DNA of 64,000 bases, taken from NCBI GenBank assembly GCA_945829235.1, contig CALZUA010000003.1, positions 1 through 64,000 on the forward strand, read 5' to 3'. Origin of the DNA: an uncultured Clostridia bacterium. Lineage in GTDB: Bacteria > Bacillota > Clostridia > Oscillospirales > Ruminococcaceae. Shown piece after piece: positions 17,908 to 27,111 of this stretch. Under the pieces are notes generated by a model. That model saw only the letters and a list, made by a program, of their open reading frames with translations. It was not told the DNA's origin and did no database searches. The first letter of the stretch is position 1. The number at the start of each line of letters is the position of its first letter. The position numbers were made by a program, and so were the translations under genes.

Positions 17908-20549
17908 AAATTTTCCTCCTTTAAAATAGCATCGGCAAGACTTGCCGCAAAATGTTTAACCTCAATTTTGTCCGCAATTTCCCACAATCTCGACGTGCAG
18001 ACAACGCCGCCGTTTCGGTAGAGCAAACCCAGCCGCAGAGCGCGTTCGGGGTTGTCAATAACCCAGACGTCGGGGACAATTTCCGTGCCGTCAAGATTTG
18101 CGGAAAAGCTGTGCATAACGATATTATACCACGGCGGCGCAGTGTGGCTTTCGCTCGGGAAACCGCTCAACAGCGCGCTTTCCCCGTCAATCAGCAAGCC
18201 CAGCGTTCCCGTAGGAATACTCCTGCCCATACTCTCGGAAATGGACTTGAACATTCCATAGCACCAAAAATCCGTGCAGTACTCGCCGCTCAAATCGCTC
18301 TCGGTCGGGTAAGGGATACAGAGCTTGCCTTTTCGTGGCTTGTCGTGAACTATTGCAAGTTCTTTGCCGCCGAATTTTATCGCATTTTCGGTGATTTCAA
18401 CATCAATTTCGGGGTAAACGTACAACGTGTAATTGTTGACAAAACCGCCCGCGTTAAGCTCGAGCACCGCCGTTTTTACCTCGGAACAATTTATCGAGAA
18501 CCGCGCGTTTTCCGCTCGGGCAATTCTCCCGTCAAACGCACCGAGCGCGCTTTTTCCCTCAACCAAAGTTTCTCCGTCAAGAGCAACGCGCCACGAAATT
18601 TCGCTTAAATAACAGCTTGGCGCAGTGCTCGAAACCAACAGCCCGCAAGAAATCTCCTCGCCGCTTGTGAAAACGAATTTTTCAAGCTCTGCGAGCACAA
18701 CAGTTTCTCCGCAAAACCTGCGCCAGTGCTCCGGCTCAATCAGCCCCTTGCTTTCCAAAAACGCGTTCAGAATGCCGACCGTTGCTGTTCCCTGACCGGC
18801 AAAATCCTGCAAATCCAACAGCTGAAATCCCGCGATTTTCCCCGAGCGCAACGCCGTTTCAAGATCCCGCCGATAACAGTCCACGGCAAGCGCTCCCGAT
18901 GCCTCAAAAAACCGCTCCGCGTAAGGCAACAAGCCCTTTTTGTCGGCGGTTTCGCGGTAAAGCTCGTAGGTGTCGTGACGAAGCGAACCGTTGTACAACG
19001 CAATCTCGCGGTAATCGGGATAGGTGACGTACTGCCCGATTTCGTGCGTTATCACGGGCACTTTCGGGATAAGCACCTTGCCGTCCTCCGACTGCACCTT
19101 TTTCATCTCGGTGCCGTACTGAATCATAATCTCGCCGCCGTTTTCGCCCGTGAAAACAGTTTCTGCCACAAACTCGTTATCATAATTGTGCGCGCTGTTC
19201 GGGCAATCCGTCTGAATGTGCCCGAAAGGCTTATCGCACGCGCCGTAGCTCCCGCGAATTAGCCGCTCGCGCGAAAAACGCACGCCGCTGAAAAAGTCAT
19301 CGTTTTCGAGAACGCACGGCACAAACTGGAAATTGTTGGAACCCTGCGTGTACAGCTTGTCGGGGAAATCGCGCTTGTACCCGCCGAGAAGCTCGTTCAG
19401 GCGCTCGTGACTGCCCCAAAGCTCGTTGCCCATCGACATCATCACAAAAGACGGGTGCCGACCGAACTCGCGGAGCATCCGAAAGCCCTCCTCGCGCAAA
19501 AACAGGAACTCCGCGTCCGGTTCATCGGGGATTGTCCCCCAAAACGGCAACTCTGGCTGCAAGTAAATTCCGAGCGCGTCCGCCGCGTCAAAAGCGGCTT
19601 CGGGCGGGCAACAGGTATGGAAGCGGTAGTGGTTGATGCCATACTCCATTGCCGTTTTGAAAACGTTGAGCCAGCTATCAAAATCCGTCGGTGCAAAGCC
19701 GGTTTTCGGGAAGAGAAGCGCGTCGTGTTTTCCGCGAAGAAACGTCTGCCTGCCGTTGATTTCAAAGCGCAGACCGTTCGCCTTGAACTCACGAAAACCA
19801 AATTTCACCGTGCTGATATCATCGCCGATTTTGATTTCCAAGCTCAGCAAATTCGGTGAAAACTCGCTCCACTCGGGTGTATTTTCGGCAACGTTTTTTT
19901 TACAATCAATTTCTCCCGTAAAATCAACATTTTGTTCACCGTAAACAAAATTTTCATCAAAGATTTTGATGTGCGCGACACCGCTTTTTTCGCCGAAAAC
20001 ATCCGCTTTCACGGTCACGGTTTTGCCCGCGATATCCGACAAAATGCGAAAATTTTCGGGGAGCACCTTGCCGCTAATCAGCTCAATTCTTCCCGTGATA
20101 CCGTTCCAGTTGGTCTGGGTATCGGGCGAGGTGAGGTGACCGCCTTTGGTGAGGTAATCGGTGTTGTCCACGCGAATAAGCAACTCGTGTTCACCCTCGG
20201 AGATGCCGTCAAGCAAGTAGCGGTGCGGCGAAACGAGCGAGCAAAATTCACCGATTTTCACGCGGTCGATGAACACCGCGGTTTTGCGTGTTCGCTCAAG
20301 AAACAGCAGGAGCTTTTGCCGCGCCTGTTCTCGTGTGACAACAATTTTCCTGCGAAACCACGCATAGCCCTCGAATTTGTACAAATCCGTCAAACAGCCG
20401 TAGTTTTTCTCGGGATTTCGCTTTCCCAGACGCGCATTTGAGGTTGTATTCGGGAGAAAAATCTCGTCCGTGAAATTATCGGGAATTTTCTCGGACTTGG
20501 TTTCATCGAGAAAAGCGTCCCATTTTCCGCTCAGGTCAACACAATTCAT
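17904..20549 (-). CDS. Glycoside hydrolase family 2 protein
   Basis: GH2 sugar-binding N-terminus; GINHYRFHTCCPPEAAFDAADALGIYLQPELPFWG; MMSMGNELWGS acid/base motif. Start MNCVDLSGKWDAFLD with AGGAGA RBS. Confidence 0.88.
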   Translation of the reverse strand: MNCVDLSGKWDAFLDETKSEKIPDNFTDEIFLPNTTSNARLGKRNPEKNYGCLTDLYKFEGYAWFRRKIVVTREQARQKLLLFLERTRKTAVFIDRVKIGEFCSLVSPHRYLLDGISEGEHELLIRVDNTDYLTKGGHLTSPDTQTNWNGITGRIELISGKVLPENFRILSDIAGKTVTVKADVFGEKSGVAHIKIFDENFVYGEQNVDFTGEIDCKKNVAENTPEWSEFSPNLLSLEIKIGDDISTVKFGFREFKANGLRFEINGRQTFLRGKHDALLFPKTGFAPTDFDSWLNVFKTAMEYGINHYRFHTCCPPEAAFDAADALGIYLQPELPFWGTIPDEPDAEFLFLREEGFRMLREFGRHPSFVMMSMGNELWGSHERLNELLGGYKRDFPDKLYTQGSNNFQFVPCVLENDDFFSGVRFSRERLIRGSYGACDKPFGHIQTDCPNSAHNYDNEFVAETVFTGENGGEIMIQYGTEMKKVQSEDGKVLIPKVPVITHEIGQYVTYPDYREIALYNGSLRHDTYELYRETADKKGLLPYAERFFEASGALAVDCYRRDLETALRSGKIAGFQLLDLQDFAGQGTATVGILNAFLESKGLIEPEHWRRFCGETVVLAELEKFVFTSGEEISCGLLVSSTAPSCYLSEISWRVALDGETLVEGKSALGAFDGRIARAENARFSINCSEVKTAVLELNAGGFVNNYTLYVYPEIDVEITENAIKFGGKELAIVHDKPRKGKLCIPYPTESDLSGEYCTDFWCYGMFKSISESMGRSIPTGTLGLLIDGESALLSGFPSESHTAPPWYNIVMHSFSANLDGTEIVPDVWVIDNPERALRLGLLYRNGGVVCTSRLWEIADKIEVKHFAASLADAILKEENL

Positions 20550-20592
20550 AGCAATCTCCTCGGTTTTCCACCGCAAACTATTCTTTAATTGT

Positions 20593-20621
20593 ATTGTAAA
20601 CGATATTTCAACTTTTGTCAA
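20593..20621 (-). promoter_or_regulatory. Sigma-A promoter of the GH2-GH31-GH operon
   Basis: Reverse complement TTGACA-17 nt-TACAAT. Confidence 0.75.
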
Positions 20622-20723
20622 TAGACTTTATATAACTTTTGGCAAAAAACCAATATTCTGCAATACGCACAAAAACGCGGGGTGATTTTTGGTTACTTTC
20701 ATAATACTGCTTTACAAAATAAA

Positions 20724-20747
20724 AGAACCCGAAAAACTCGGGTTCTA
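20724..20747 (-). terminator. Rho-independent terminator of the ROK regulator gene
   Basis: AGAACCCGA-AAAAC-TCGGGTTCT stem; minus-strand T-rich tail TTTTATTTT. Confidence 0.75.
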
Positions 20748-20794
20748 GGGTTGCTGATAACATTGCGACAAAAACAGCGGTCGCGCATCACGCC

Positions 20795-21922
20795 TTATAA
20801 TTCTTCGATAAAACGTTTCACGAAATACAGCGCCGCACCCATCGGAATGGTGTGTTTCCGGCGGCTCAGACAGACGTAATCCGCATTCGGTTCAAACGGG
20901 TTAAGCGCGGAAAGATACTCTTTCAGCCGCGGCAATGATTGCTCAAGATATTCCGACAAAAATCCGCCGAGAACAACATCGCAGTCCAGAACCATTCTGA
21001 TATTATTTATCCCAATCGCAAGGTGACGCAAAAAGTTTTCCCAAAGCATAATGTATTCCACATTGCCGTTTTTAACGCCTTCGGAGAACTCCTCTACGGT
21101 TATGCCAAGGTCATTGCTTATTCTTCGTGCCGAGCAGTACGCTTCAAGGCAACCCTGCCGCCCGCAACTGCACTTCATACCGCCCGGCTCAACGCAAATA
21201 TGCCCGAACTCACCGCTTCGGTGGTTGTCACCAAAGTAAGGCAAACCGTTTCCGAAGACAGCGCCGCCGATGCCGTCCTCCAACGACAAATACGCAATAT
21301 TTCCGGTTGTGTCGCGTAAAAACCACTCCGCCGCGCCGCCGCAGTTTGCGTCATTTTCGATATGAACAGGAAAGCGCGAGCCGAAATTAAGAACATCAAG
21401 CGAGGTGTTCAGCACTCCCAGCGTCGGTGCATATTCCAGCTTTGAGCCGTCCGGAGAAACCACTCCCGGCAGGGCAACGCCTATTCCGAGCAAGCGCTCA
21501 CGGTCGATTTTAAGCTCGTCAAGAAACGTTTCAATCTCGTCCCAAAAAACTCTCGCGTACTCTTCCCGACAGTTGTATTTCCGCACGGTAACTTTTTTGT
21601 AAGCAAGCTCGTTCAGCTTTAGGTCAACCTCGGAAATGCGGAGCCTGTGGCCGGTTATCGACACTCCGACAACAACTCGCGCGTCCGAAACGATTGACAA
21701 CCCCTCAACGCGCCGTCCGCCCGTAGACAGCTTCTCGTCCGTTGCACAAACCAAGCCCATATCCATAAGCTCTGACAAATTCTGGTAAACGGTCGGCAAG
21801 CTCAACCCCAACTCGTTTGCAAGCGTCTGCCGCGAGCAAAAGCCCTTGCTCTCGTACAAATATCGGTAAACGCTGTTGCGCGTGGCGCGTTTTCTGTCAA
21901 CATTACTCTCCACTTTCATCAA
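20795..21922 (-). CDS. ROK family transcriptional regulator (NagC/XylR-like)
   Basis: N-terminal wHTH (SRQTLANELGLSLPTVYQNLSELMDMGLV) plus ROK domain with CSCGRQGCLEAYCS zinc motif. Confidence 0.92.
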   Translation of the reverse strand: MMKVESNVDRKRATRNSVYRYLYESKGFCSRQTLANELGLSLPTVYQNLSELMDMGLVCATDEKLSTGGRRVEGLSIVSDARVVVGVSITGHRLRISEVDLKLNELAYKKVTVRKYNCREEYARVFWDEIETFLDELKIDRERLLGIGVALPGVVSPDGSKLEYAPTLGVLNTSLDVLNFGSRFPVHIENDANCGGAAEWFLRDTTGNIAYLSLEDGIGGAVFGNGLPYFGDNHRSGEFGHICVEPGGMKCSCGRQGCLEAYCSARRISNDLGITVEEFSEGVKNGNVEYIMLWENFLRHLAIGINNIRMVLDCDVVLGGFLSEYLEQSLPRLKEYLSALNPFEPNADYVCLSRRKHTIPMGAALYFVKRFIEEL

Positions 21923-22119
21923 ATTACCCTCACTTTAAGAAAACCTGTTTACTTATATTTTAACATATTTTTAAATTAAGTCAAGAGTTTTTGGGAAATT
22001 TTTGAAAAATCTAACATTTTTCGTAAAACGTTATTTTTATTCGTTGTGATTTTGCACAAATATATTTAAAATTATCCGTGAATATTCTCCAAAATTATAT
22101 GAAAATGACAAAAAACGTA

Positions 22120-22148
22120 TTGACATTTATTAAATAATTTTATAAAAT
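22120..22148 (+). promoter_or_regulatory. Sigma-A promoter of the xylB-like operon
   Basis: TTGACA-17 nt-TAAAAT. Confidence 0.75.
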
Positions 22149-22183
22149 AGAATTGCAAAACCATAGAGAAAGGTTTGAGAAAA

Positions 22184-23662
22184 ATGTTATATATAGGAAT
22201 AGACCTCGGAACATCTGCGGTAAAACTGCTGTTGATGGACGAAACGGGCAAGATACACAAAATTGTATCGCGCGACTATCCGATAAGCTTCCCGAAAGCG
22301 GGCTGGTCGGAGCAAAACCCTGAGGATTGGCTTCGTGAAACGCTGAAAGGCATCGGCGACCTCATCGCTTATTGCGACAAGGACAGCGTTGCGGGAATCG
22401 GTTGTTGCGGGCAGATGCACGGGCTGGTTGTGCTGGACGAGAACGACAAGGTTATCCGTCCCGCGATTTTGTGGAACGACGGGCGCACCTCCGAACAAAC
22501 CGATTACCTCAACAACGTTATCGGTCAAAAGCGCCTCTCGGAGTACACCGCAAACGTTGCTTTCGCGGGCTTTACCGCGCCGAAACTGCTTTGGCTGAAG
22601 AAGAACGAGCCGCAGAATTTCGCGAAAATCCACAAGATAATGCTCCCGAAGGACTACATAAATTATATGCTCACGGGCGTGTTCTGCACGGACGTTTCCG
22701 ACGCGTCGGGAACGCTGTATTTTGACGTGAAAAACAAGTGCTGGAGCCGTGAGATGCTCGAAATCTGCGGAATCAGCCGCGAACAGCTCCCGAAAATCTT
22801 CGAGAGCAGCGAAGCAGTCGGCACGCTCAAGGAAAACATCGCGGCTTCTCTGGGACTGGCGAAAACCGTCAAGGTCTGCGCGGGCGCGGGCGACAACGCG
22901 GGCGCGGCTGTTGGTACGGGTACAGTCGGTGACGGCGCGTGCAACATCTCCCTCGGCACTTCGGGAACCGTGTTCATCTCAAGCAAAAAATTCGGCGTTG
23001 ACCCGTTCAACGCGCTTCACTCCTTCGCTCACGCCGACGGGAATTATCACCTTATGGGGTGTATGCTGTCTGCGGCGTCCTGCAACAAGTGGTGGCAGGA
23101 GAACATCATCGGCACGCGCGATTACAAGGGCGAGGAGGAGAAAATTCCCGCGGAGCTTCTCGGACAAAACCGCGTGTTCTTCCTCCCGTACCTGATGGGC
23201 GAGCGCAGTCCGATAAACGACATAAACGCGCGCGGCACTTTCATCGGTATGACGATGGACACAACCCGTCAAAATCTGACGCTTGCGGTGCTGGAGGGCG
23301 TTGCGTTCGGAATACGCGACTCGGTTGAGGTTGCGCGGAAGATTGGCGTGAACATCATGCGGAGCAAGATTTGCGGCGGTGGTGCAAAAAGCGCGCTCTG
23401 GAAGCAGATTTTCGCGAACGTCCTCAATATGAGCATCGACACGGTTGAAACCGAGGAAGGTCCGAGCTACGGCGGGGCAATCCTCGCGGCGGTTGCCTGC
23501 GGTCAATGGAAGGACGTTGACAGCGCCGTTCGGGAGCTGGTTGCGGTCAAGGAAACCGTTGAGCCCGAGCCGAATATTGCCGCTCTCTACAATGAGCGTT
23601 ACGAGCAATTCCGCCGGATTTATCCCGCAGTCAAGGAGCTGTTCCCCAAAATCAACATTTAA
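22184..23662 (+). CDS. xylB: Xylulokinase-like FGGY carbohydrate kinase
   Basis: MLYIGIDLGTSAVKLLLMDETG; CCGQMHGLVVLDE; VCAGAGDNAGAAVGTG; ICGGGAKSALWKQIFANVL. Confidence 0.9.
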   Translation: MLYIGIDLGTSAVKLLLMDETGKIHKIVSRDYPISFPKAGWSEQNPEDWLRETLKGIGDLIAYCDKDSVAGIGCCGQMHGLVVLDENDKVIRPAILWNDGRTSEQTDYLNNVIGQKRLSEYTANVAFAGFTAPKLLWLKKNEPQNFAKIHKIMLPKDYINYMLTGVFCTDVSDASGTLYFDVKNKCWSREMLEICGISREQLPKIFESSEAVGTLKENIAASLGLAKTVKVCAGAGDNAGAAVGTGTVGDGACNISLGTSGTVFISSKKFGVDPFNALHSFAHADGNYHLMGCMLSAASCNKWWQENIIGTRDYKGEEEKIPAELLGQNRVFFLPYLMGERSPINDINARGTFIGMTMDTTRQNLTLAVLEGVAFGIRDSVEVARKIGVNIMRSKICGGGAKSALWKQIFANVLNMSIDTVETEEGPSYGGAILAAVACGQWKDVDSAVRELVAVKETVEPEPNIAALYNERYEQFRRIYPAVKELFPKINI

Positions 23663-23676
23663 GAGGTACAACCGAA

Positions 23677-24309
23677 ATGGAAATACTTTCAATTTTTTCA
23701 AAAGAATTTGCGGCTTACGGAAAAGTTCTCGACGGCTTCGACACAACCGAGCTTGTCAGCACGCTGAAAACGTCAACTCCGATAGGAAGCGGCGTGGAGT
23801 ATGTGATGAGCGAGCCTGCGCTTGAAATTCTGCCGATTGCAAAGCAGTTTTCCGAGAACGCTTTTGGTGGCTCGGACATTCAGATTGGTTGGTGCAACGG
23901 TCACAACACAAAGCTGAACTGCCTCGAATACCACAAGAGCAGTGAAATCAACATCGGCTCGGAGGATTTTATTTTGTTGCTGGCAACGATGACCGATATC
24001 GAAAACGGCAGGCTGGATACCGCGCGGGTGAAAGCGTTCAAAGCGCCCGCAAATACCGCGGTTGAGCTTTATTCGACAACGCTTCATTACGCGCCGTGCT
24101 CGGCTGTTAAAGAGCAGGGATTTAAGGTTGCGGTTGTGTTGCCGATGGGAACAAACGGCAAGCTGAGCGCAGATTTCCGTGCTGTTAATCAAGAGGACAA
24201 AATGCTTTGGGCGGTAAACAAGTGGCTTCTCGCGCACCCTGAAAGTACCGAAGCATCGCAAGGCGCGGCGGTACTTTTGGACGGAGAAAATATCGACATT
24301 GCGATATAA
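23677..24309 (+). CDS. DUF4867-like protein
   Basis: 210 aa protein between a xylulokinase-like kinase and an L-fucose isomerase-family gene; sequence resembles the DUF4867 family, recognised by pattern and context only. Confidence 0.65.
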   Translation: MEILSIFSKEFAAYGKVLDGFDTTELVSTLKTSTPIGSGVEYVMSEPALEILPIAKQFSENAFGGSDIQIGWCNGHNTKLNCLEYHKSSEINIGSEDFILLLATMTDIENGRLDTARVKAFKAPANTAVELYSTTLHYAPCSAVKEQGFKVAVVLPMGTNGKLSADFRAVNQEDKMLWAVNKWLLAHPESTEASQGAAVLLDGENIDIAI

Positions 24310-24364
24310 TTTAATTCAGTTAGCAAAGATAATTAAAGATAAAAACCCCACAAGGAGGAAAATT

Positions 24365-25852
24365 ATGCTTACAAACATTCCTGAGGTAAAATTAGGCATT
24401 ATAGCCGTATCGCGCGACTGCTTCGTGATTTCGCTTTCGGAGAAGCGCAGAGCGGCTGTTGCGGCGGCTTGCAAGGATATCGGTATCGATATCTGCGAGT
24501 GCAAAACTACTGTTGAAAACGAAACGGATATGCTCAAGGCGGTTGACGAGGCGAAAACCGCGGGTTGCAACGCGCTGGTTGTGTTTTTGGGCAACTTTGG
24601 TCCGGAAACACCCGAAACGCTGGTTGCGAAATACTTTGACGGTCCCGTGATGTACGCGGCGGCGGCAGAGGAAACCGGCGATGACCTTATCGGCGGACGC
24701 GGTGACGCTTACTGCGGAATGCTGAACTGCTCGTACAATCTCGGTATGCGCCACCTGAAAGCGTATATCCCGCCCTACCCTGTCGGAACAGCCGAAGATG
24801 TTGCGAAAATGATAAGCGAGTTTGTCCCAATTGCGAGAACGCTTATCGGACTTTCCGAGCTGAAGATAATCACCTTCGGTCCGCGCCCGCAGGACTTTTT
24901 CGCGTGCAATGCACCGATAAAAGGTCTGTACGAGCTCGGCGTTGAGGTTGAGGAGAACTCGGAGCTTGACTTGCTGGTGTCGTACAAGGCACACGCGGGT
25001 GACCCGAGAATTGCCGATATCTGCAAGGAAATGGCGGAGGAAATGGGCGAGGGAAGATATTATCCCGAGATGAACGAGCGTATGGCACAGCTTGAACTCA
25101 CGCTTCTTGACTGGGCTGAAAAGCACAAGGGTGCGCGCAAATACGTTGCGTTCGCGGACAAATGCTGGCCTGCGTTCCCCGAGGCGTTCGGCTTTGAGCC
25201 GTGCTATGTGAACTCGCGCTTGGTTTCGCGCGGAATACCGGTTTCCTGCGAGGTTGACATCTACGGCGCGCTGAGCGAGTACATAGGAATGTGCATTACG
25301 GGCGACACGGTGACGCTTCTCGACATCAACAACTCCGTTCCCGCGGATTTGTTTAAACAGGACATCGAGGGCAAGTATCCGTACACGCTCACCGACACGT
25401 TTATGGGATTTCACTGTGGAAACACGCCGTCCTGTAAGCTCTGCGAGGACCGTGCCGTTAAATATCAGCTCATTCAGCACCGCTTGCTTGAGCCGAAGGA
25501 CTCCGAGCCTGATTTCACTCGCGGCACGCTTGAAGGCGATATCGCGGCTTCGGATATCACGTTCTACCGCCTGCAGTGCAACAGCGAGGGCAAGCTCTGC
25601 GCGTATATCGCAGAAGGCGAGGTTCTCCCTGTAAGAACACGCTCGTTCGGCGGAATCGGCGTTTTTGCAATCCCCGAAATGGGTAGATTTTACCGCCACG
25701 TTTTGATTGAGAAGCGCTATCCTCACCACGGTGCGGTTGCCTTCAGCCACTGCGGAAACCTGATTTTCGAGGTACTGAAAATGCTCGGAATCGGCGACAT
25801 CTCCTACAATCAGCCGAAGTCGCTCCCTTACCCGACCGAGCGCCCGTTTTAA
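24365..25852 (+). CDS. L-fucose/L-arabinose isomerase family protein
   Basis: Fuc/Ara isomerase-type sequence (VVFLGNFGPETPETLVAKYFDGPVMYAAAAEE; YPEMNERMAQLELTLLDW; HHGAVAFSHCG). Start at ATG with AGGAGG RBS. Confidence 0.82.
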   Translation: MLTNIPEVKLGIIAVSRDCFVISLSEKRRAAVAAACKDIGIDICECKTTVENETDMLKAVDEAKTAGCNALVVFLGNFGPETPETLVAKYFDGPVMYAAAAEETGDDLIGGRGDAYCGMLNCSYNLGMRHLKAYIPPYPVGTAEDVAKMISEFVPIARTLIGLSELKIITFGPRPQDFFACNAPIKGLYELGVEVEENSELDLLVSYKAHAGDPRIADICKEMAEEMGEGRYYPEMNERMAQLELTLLDWAEKHKGARKYVAFADKCWPAFPEAFGFEPCYVNSRLVSRGIPVSCEVDIYGALSEYIGMCITGDTVTLLDINNSVPADLFKQDIEGKYPYTLTDTFMGFHCGNTPSCKLCEDRAVKYQLIQHRLLEPKDSEPDFTRGTLEGDIAASDITFYRLQCNSEGKLCAYIAEGEVLPVRTRSFGGIGVFAIPEMGRFYRHVLIEKRYPHHGAVAFSHCGNLIFEVLKMLGIGDISYNQPKSLPYPTERPF

Positions 25853-25882
25853 CGACATTATCTATCTCCTAAAATAAAGAAA

Positions 25883-25907
25883 CTCGGCAACATCAGCTTG
25901 GTGTTGC
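25883..25907 (+). terminator. Terminator after the isomerase gene
   Basis: CGGCAACATCA-GCT-TGGTGTTGCCG stem followed by GTTTTG. Confidence 0.65.
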
Positions 25908-26053
25908 CGGTTTTGTCAAAAGCAGATTCCGGTCACTTGTACTTGTAACAGCAAGCATTGCGTTGCAATCCCCCGCGCGGTCATTTTCAACCAACCGAAA
26001 TCTCCCCTACCGAAATAACGTTGCCACGACTTGTTTTTCTCAAAAAAGAAACT

Positions 26054-26078
26054 CGGTAGCGCCGAAAAGGTGCTACCG
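26054..26078 (-). terminator. Terminator of the galK-galE operon
   Basis: CGGTAGCGCC-GAAAA-GGTGCTACCG stem; minus-strand tail GAGTTTCTTTTTTG. Confidence 0.7.
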
Positions 26079-26097
26079 AATTGTTGTTCCAAATGCG

Positions 26098-27105
26098 CTA
26101 TTGTAACTCACACTTACTGCTGTCATAGCCGTTCGGGTGATTTTTGTGCCAGTTCCACGCGCTGGCGATAATCTCCTCAAGGCTGTCGTGAACAGGCTTC
26201 CAGCCGAGAATTTTTCTCGCCTTTTCACTCGATGCAACAAGTCTTGCCGGGTCACCCGCGCGGCGCAGTGTTTCGACAGCGGGAATGGGGTGTCCGGTGA
26301 TTTTGCGAGCGGTTTCAATAACCTCGCGAACCGAGTACCCAACGCCGTTGCCGAGGTTGAAAATATCGCTCTCGCCGCCGTTTTCGAGGTACTGAACCGC
26401 GAGAATATGCGCGCTTGCAAGGTCGGTGACGTGGATATAGTCGCGGATACAGGTGCCGTCCGGCGTGTCGTAATCAGTGCCGTAAATGGAAATGCTCTCG
26501 CGCTTGCCGTTCGGAACCTGCAAAATCAGCGGTATCAGATGACTTTCGGGATTGTGCGCCTCCCCGATTTTGCCGCTTTCATCAGCACCGCAAGCGTTGA
26601 AATACCGCAGAGAAACGTACCTCAACCCGTGCGCCGCCGCAGTCCACTTGAACATCTTCTCCATAGCCAGCTTGGTTTCGCCATAAGGATTGGTCGGGCA
26701 AGTGCGGTCGTTCTCCAGAATCGGGATATTTTCGGGTTCACCGTAGGTCGCGGCGGTTGATGAGAACACAATTTTTTTCACGTTGTTCTTCACCATCGCT
26801 TCAAGCAAAACCTTGGTTCCGCAGAGATTGTTGTCGTAGTATTTCAGCGGATTTGTGACGCTTTCGCCGACAAGCGAGTACGCGGCAAAGTGGATAACCG
26901 CGTTGATTTGTTCACGGTGAAAAAGGTCATCGAGAAAATCAAAATCGCGGATATCGCCGTGATAAAACCGCGCGCCCTCGGGAACCGCGCTCCTGAATCC
27001 CGTCACCAAACTGTCCGCAACAACGACCTCGCGTCCCGCCCGAACAAGCTCCAAAGCGGTGTGAGAGCCGATATAGCCCGCGCCGCCTAAAACCAAAATG
27101 CTCAT
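26098..27105 (-). CDS. galE: UDP-glucose 4-epimerase
   Basis: MSILVLGGAGYIGSHTALEL; SSTAATYGEP; NPYGETKLAMEKM; SLRYFNACGAD; GTCIRDYIHVTDLA. Confidence 0.97.
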   Translation of the reverse strand: MSILVLGGAGYIGSHTALELVRAGREVVVADSLVTGFRSAVPEGARFYHGDIRDFDFLDDLFHREQINAVIHFAAYSLVGESVTNPLKYYDNNLCGTKVLLEAMVKNNVKKIVFSSTAATYGEPENIPILENDRTCPTNPYGETKLAMEKMFKWTAAAHGLRYVSLRYFNACGADESGKIGEAHNPESHLIPLILQVPNGKRESISIYGTDYDTPDGTCIRDYIHVTDLASAHILAVQYLENGGESDIFNLGNGVGYSVREVIETARKITGHPIPAVETLRRAGDPARLVASSEKARKILGWKPVHDSLEEIIASAWNWHKNHPNGYDSSKCELQ

Positions 27106-27111
27106 AAATTT

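Noticed and set aside
24392-25858. 488 aa minus-strand ORF antisense to the isomerase gene
   Set aside because: Fully overlaps a clear isomerase-family CDS; no family features, Arg/Val-rich shadow composition.
25908-26053. Possible small RNA or remnant gene between two hairpins in the convergent isomerase/galE gap
   Set aside because: No promoter, ORF or conserved structure could be supported; likely terminator-flanked spacer.
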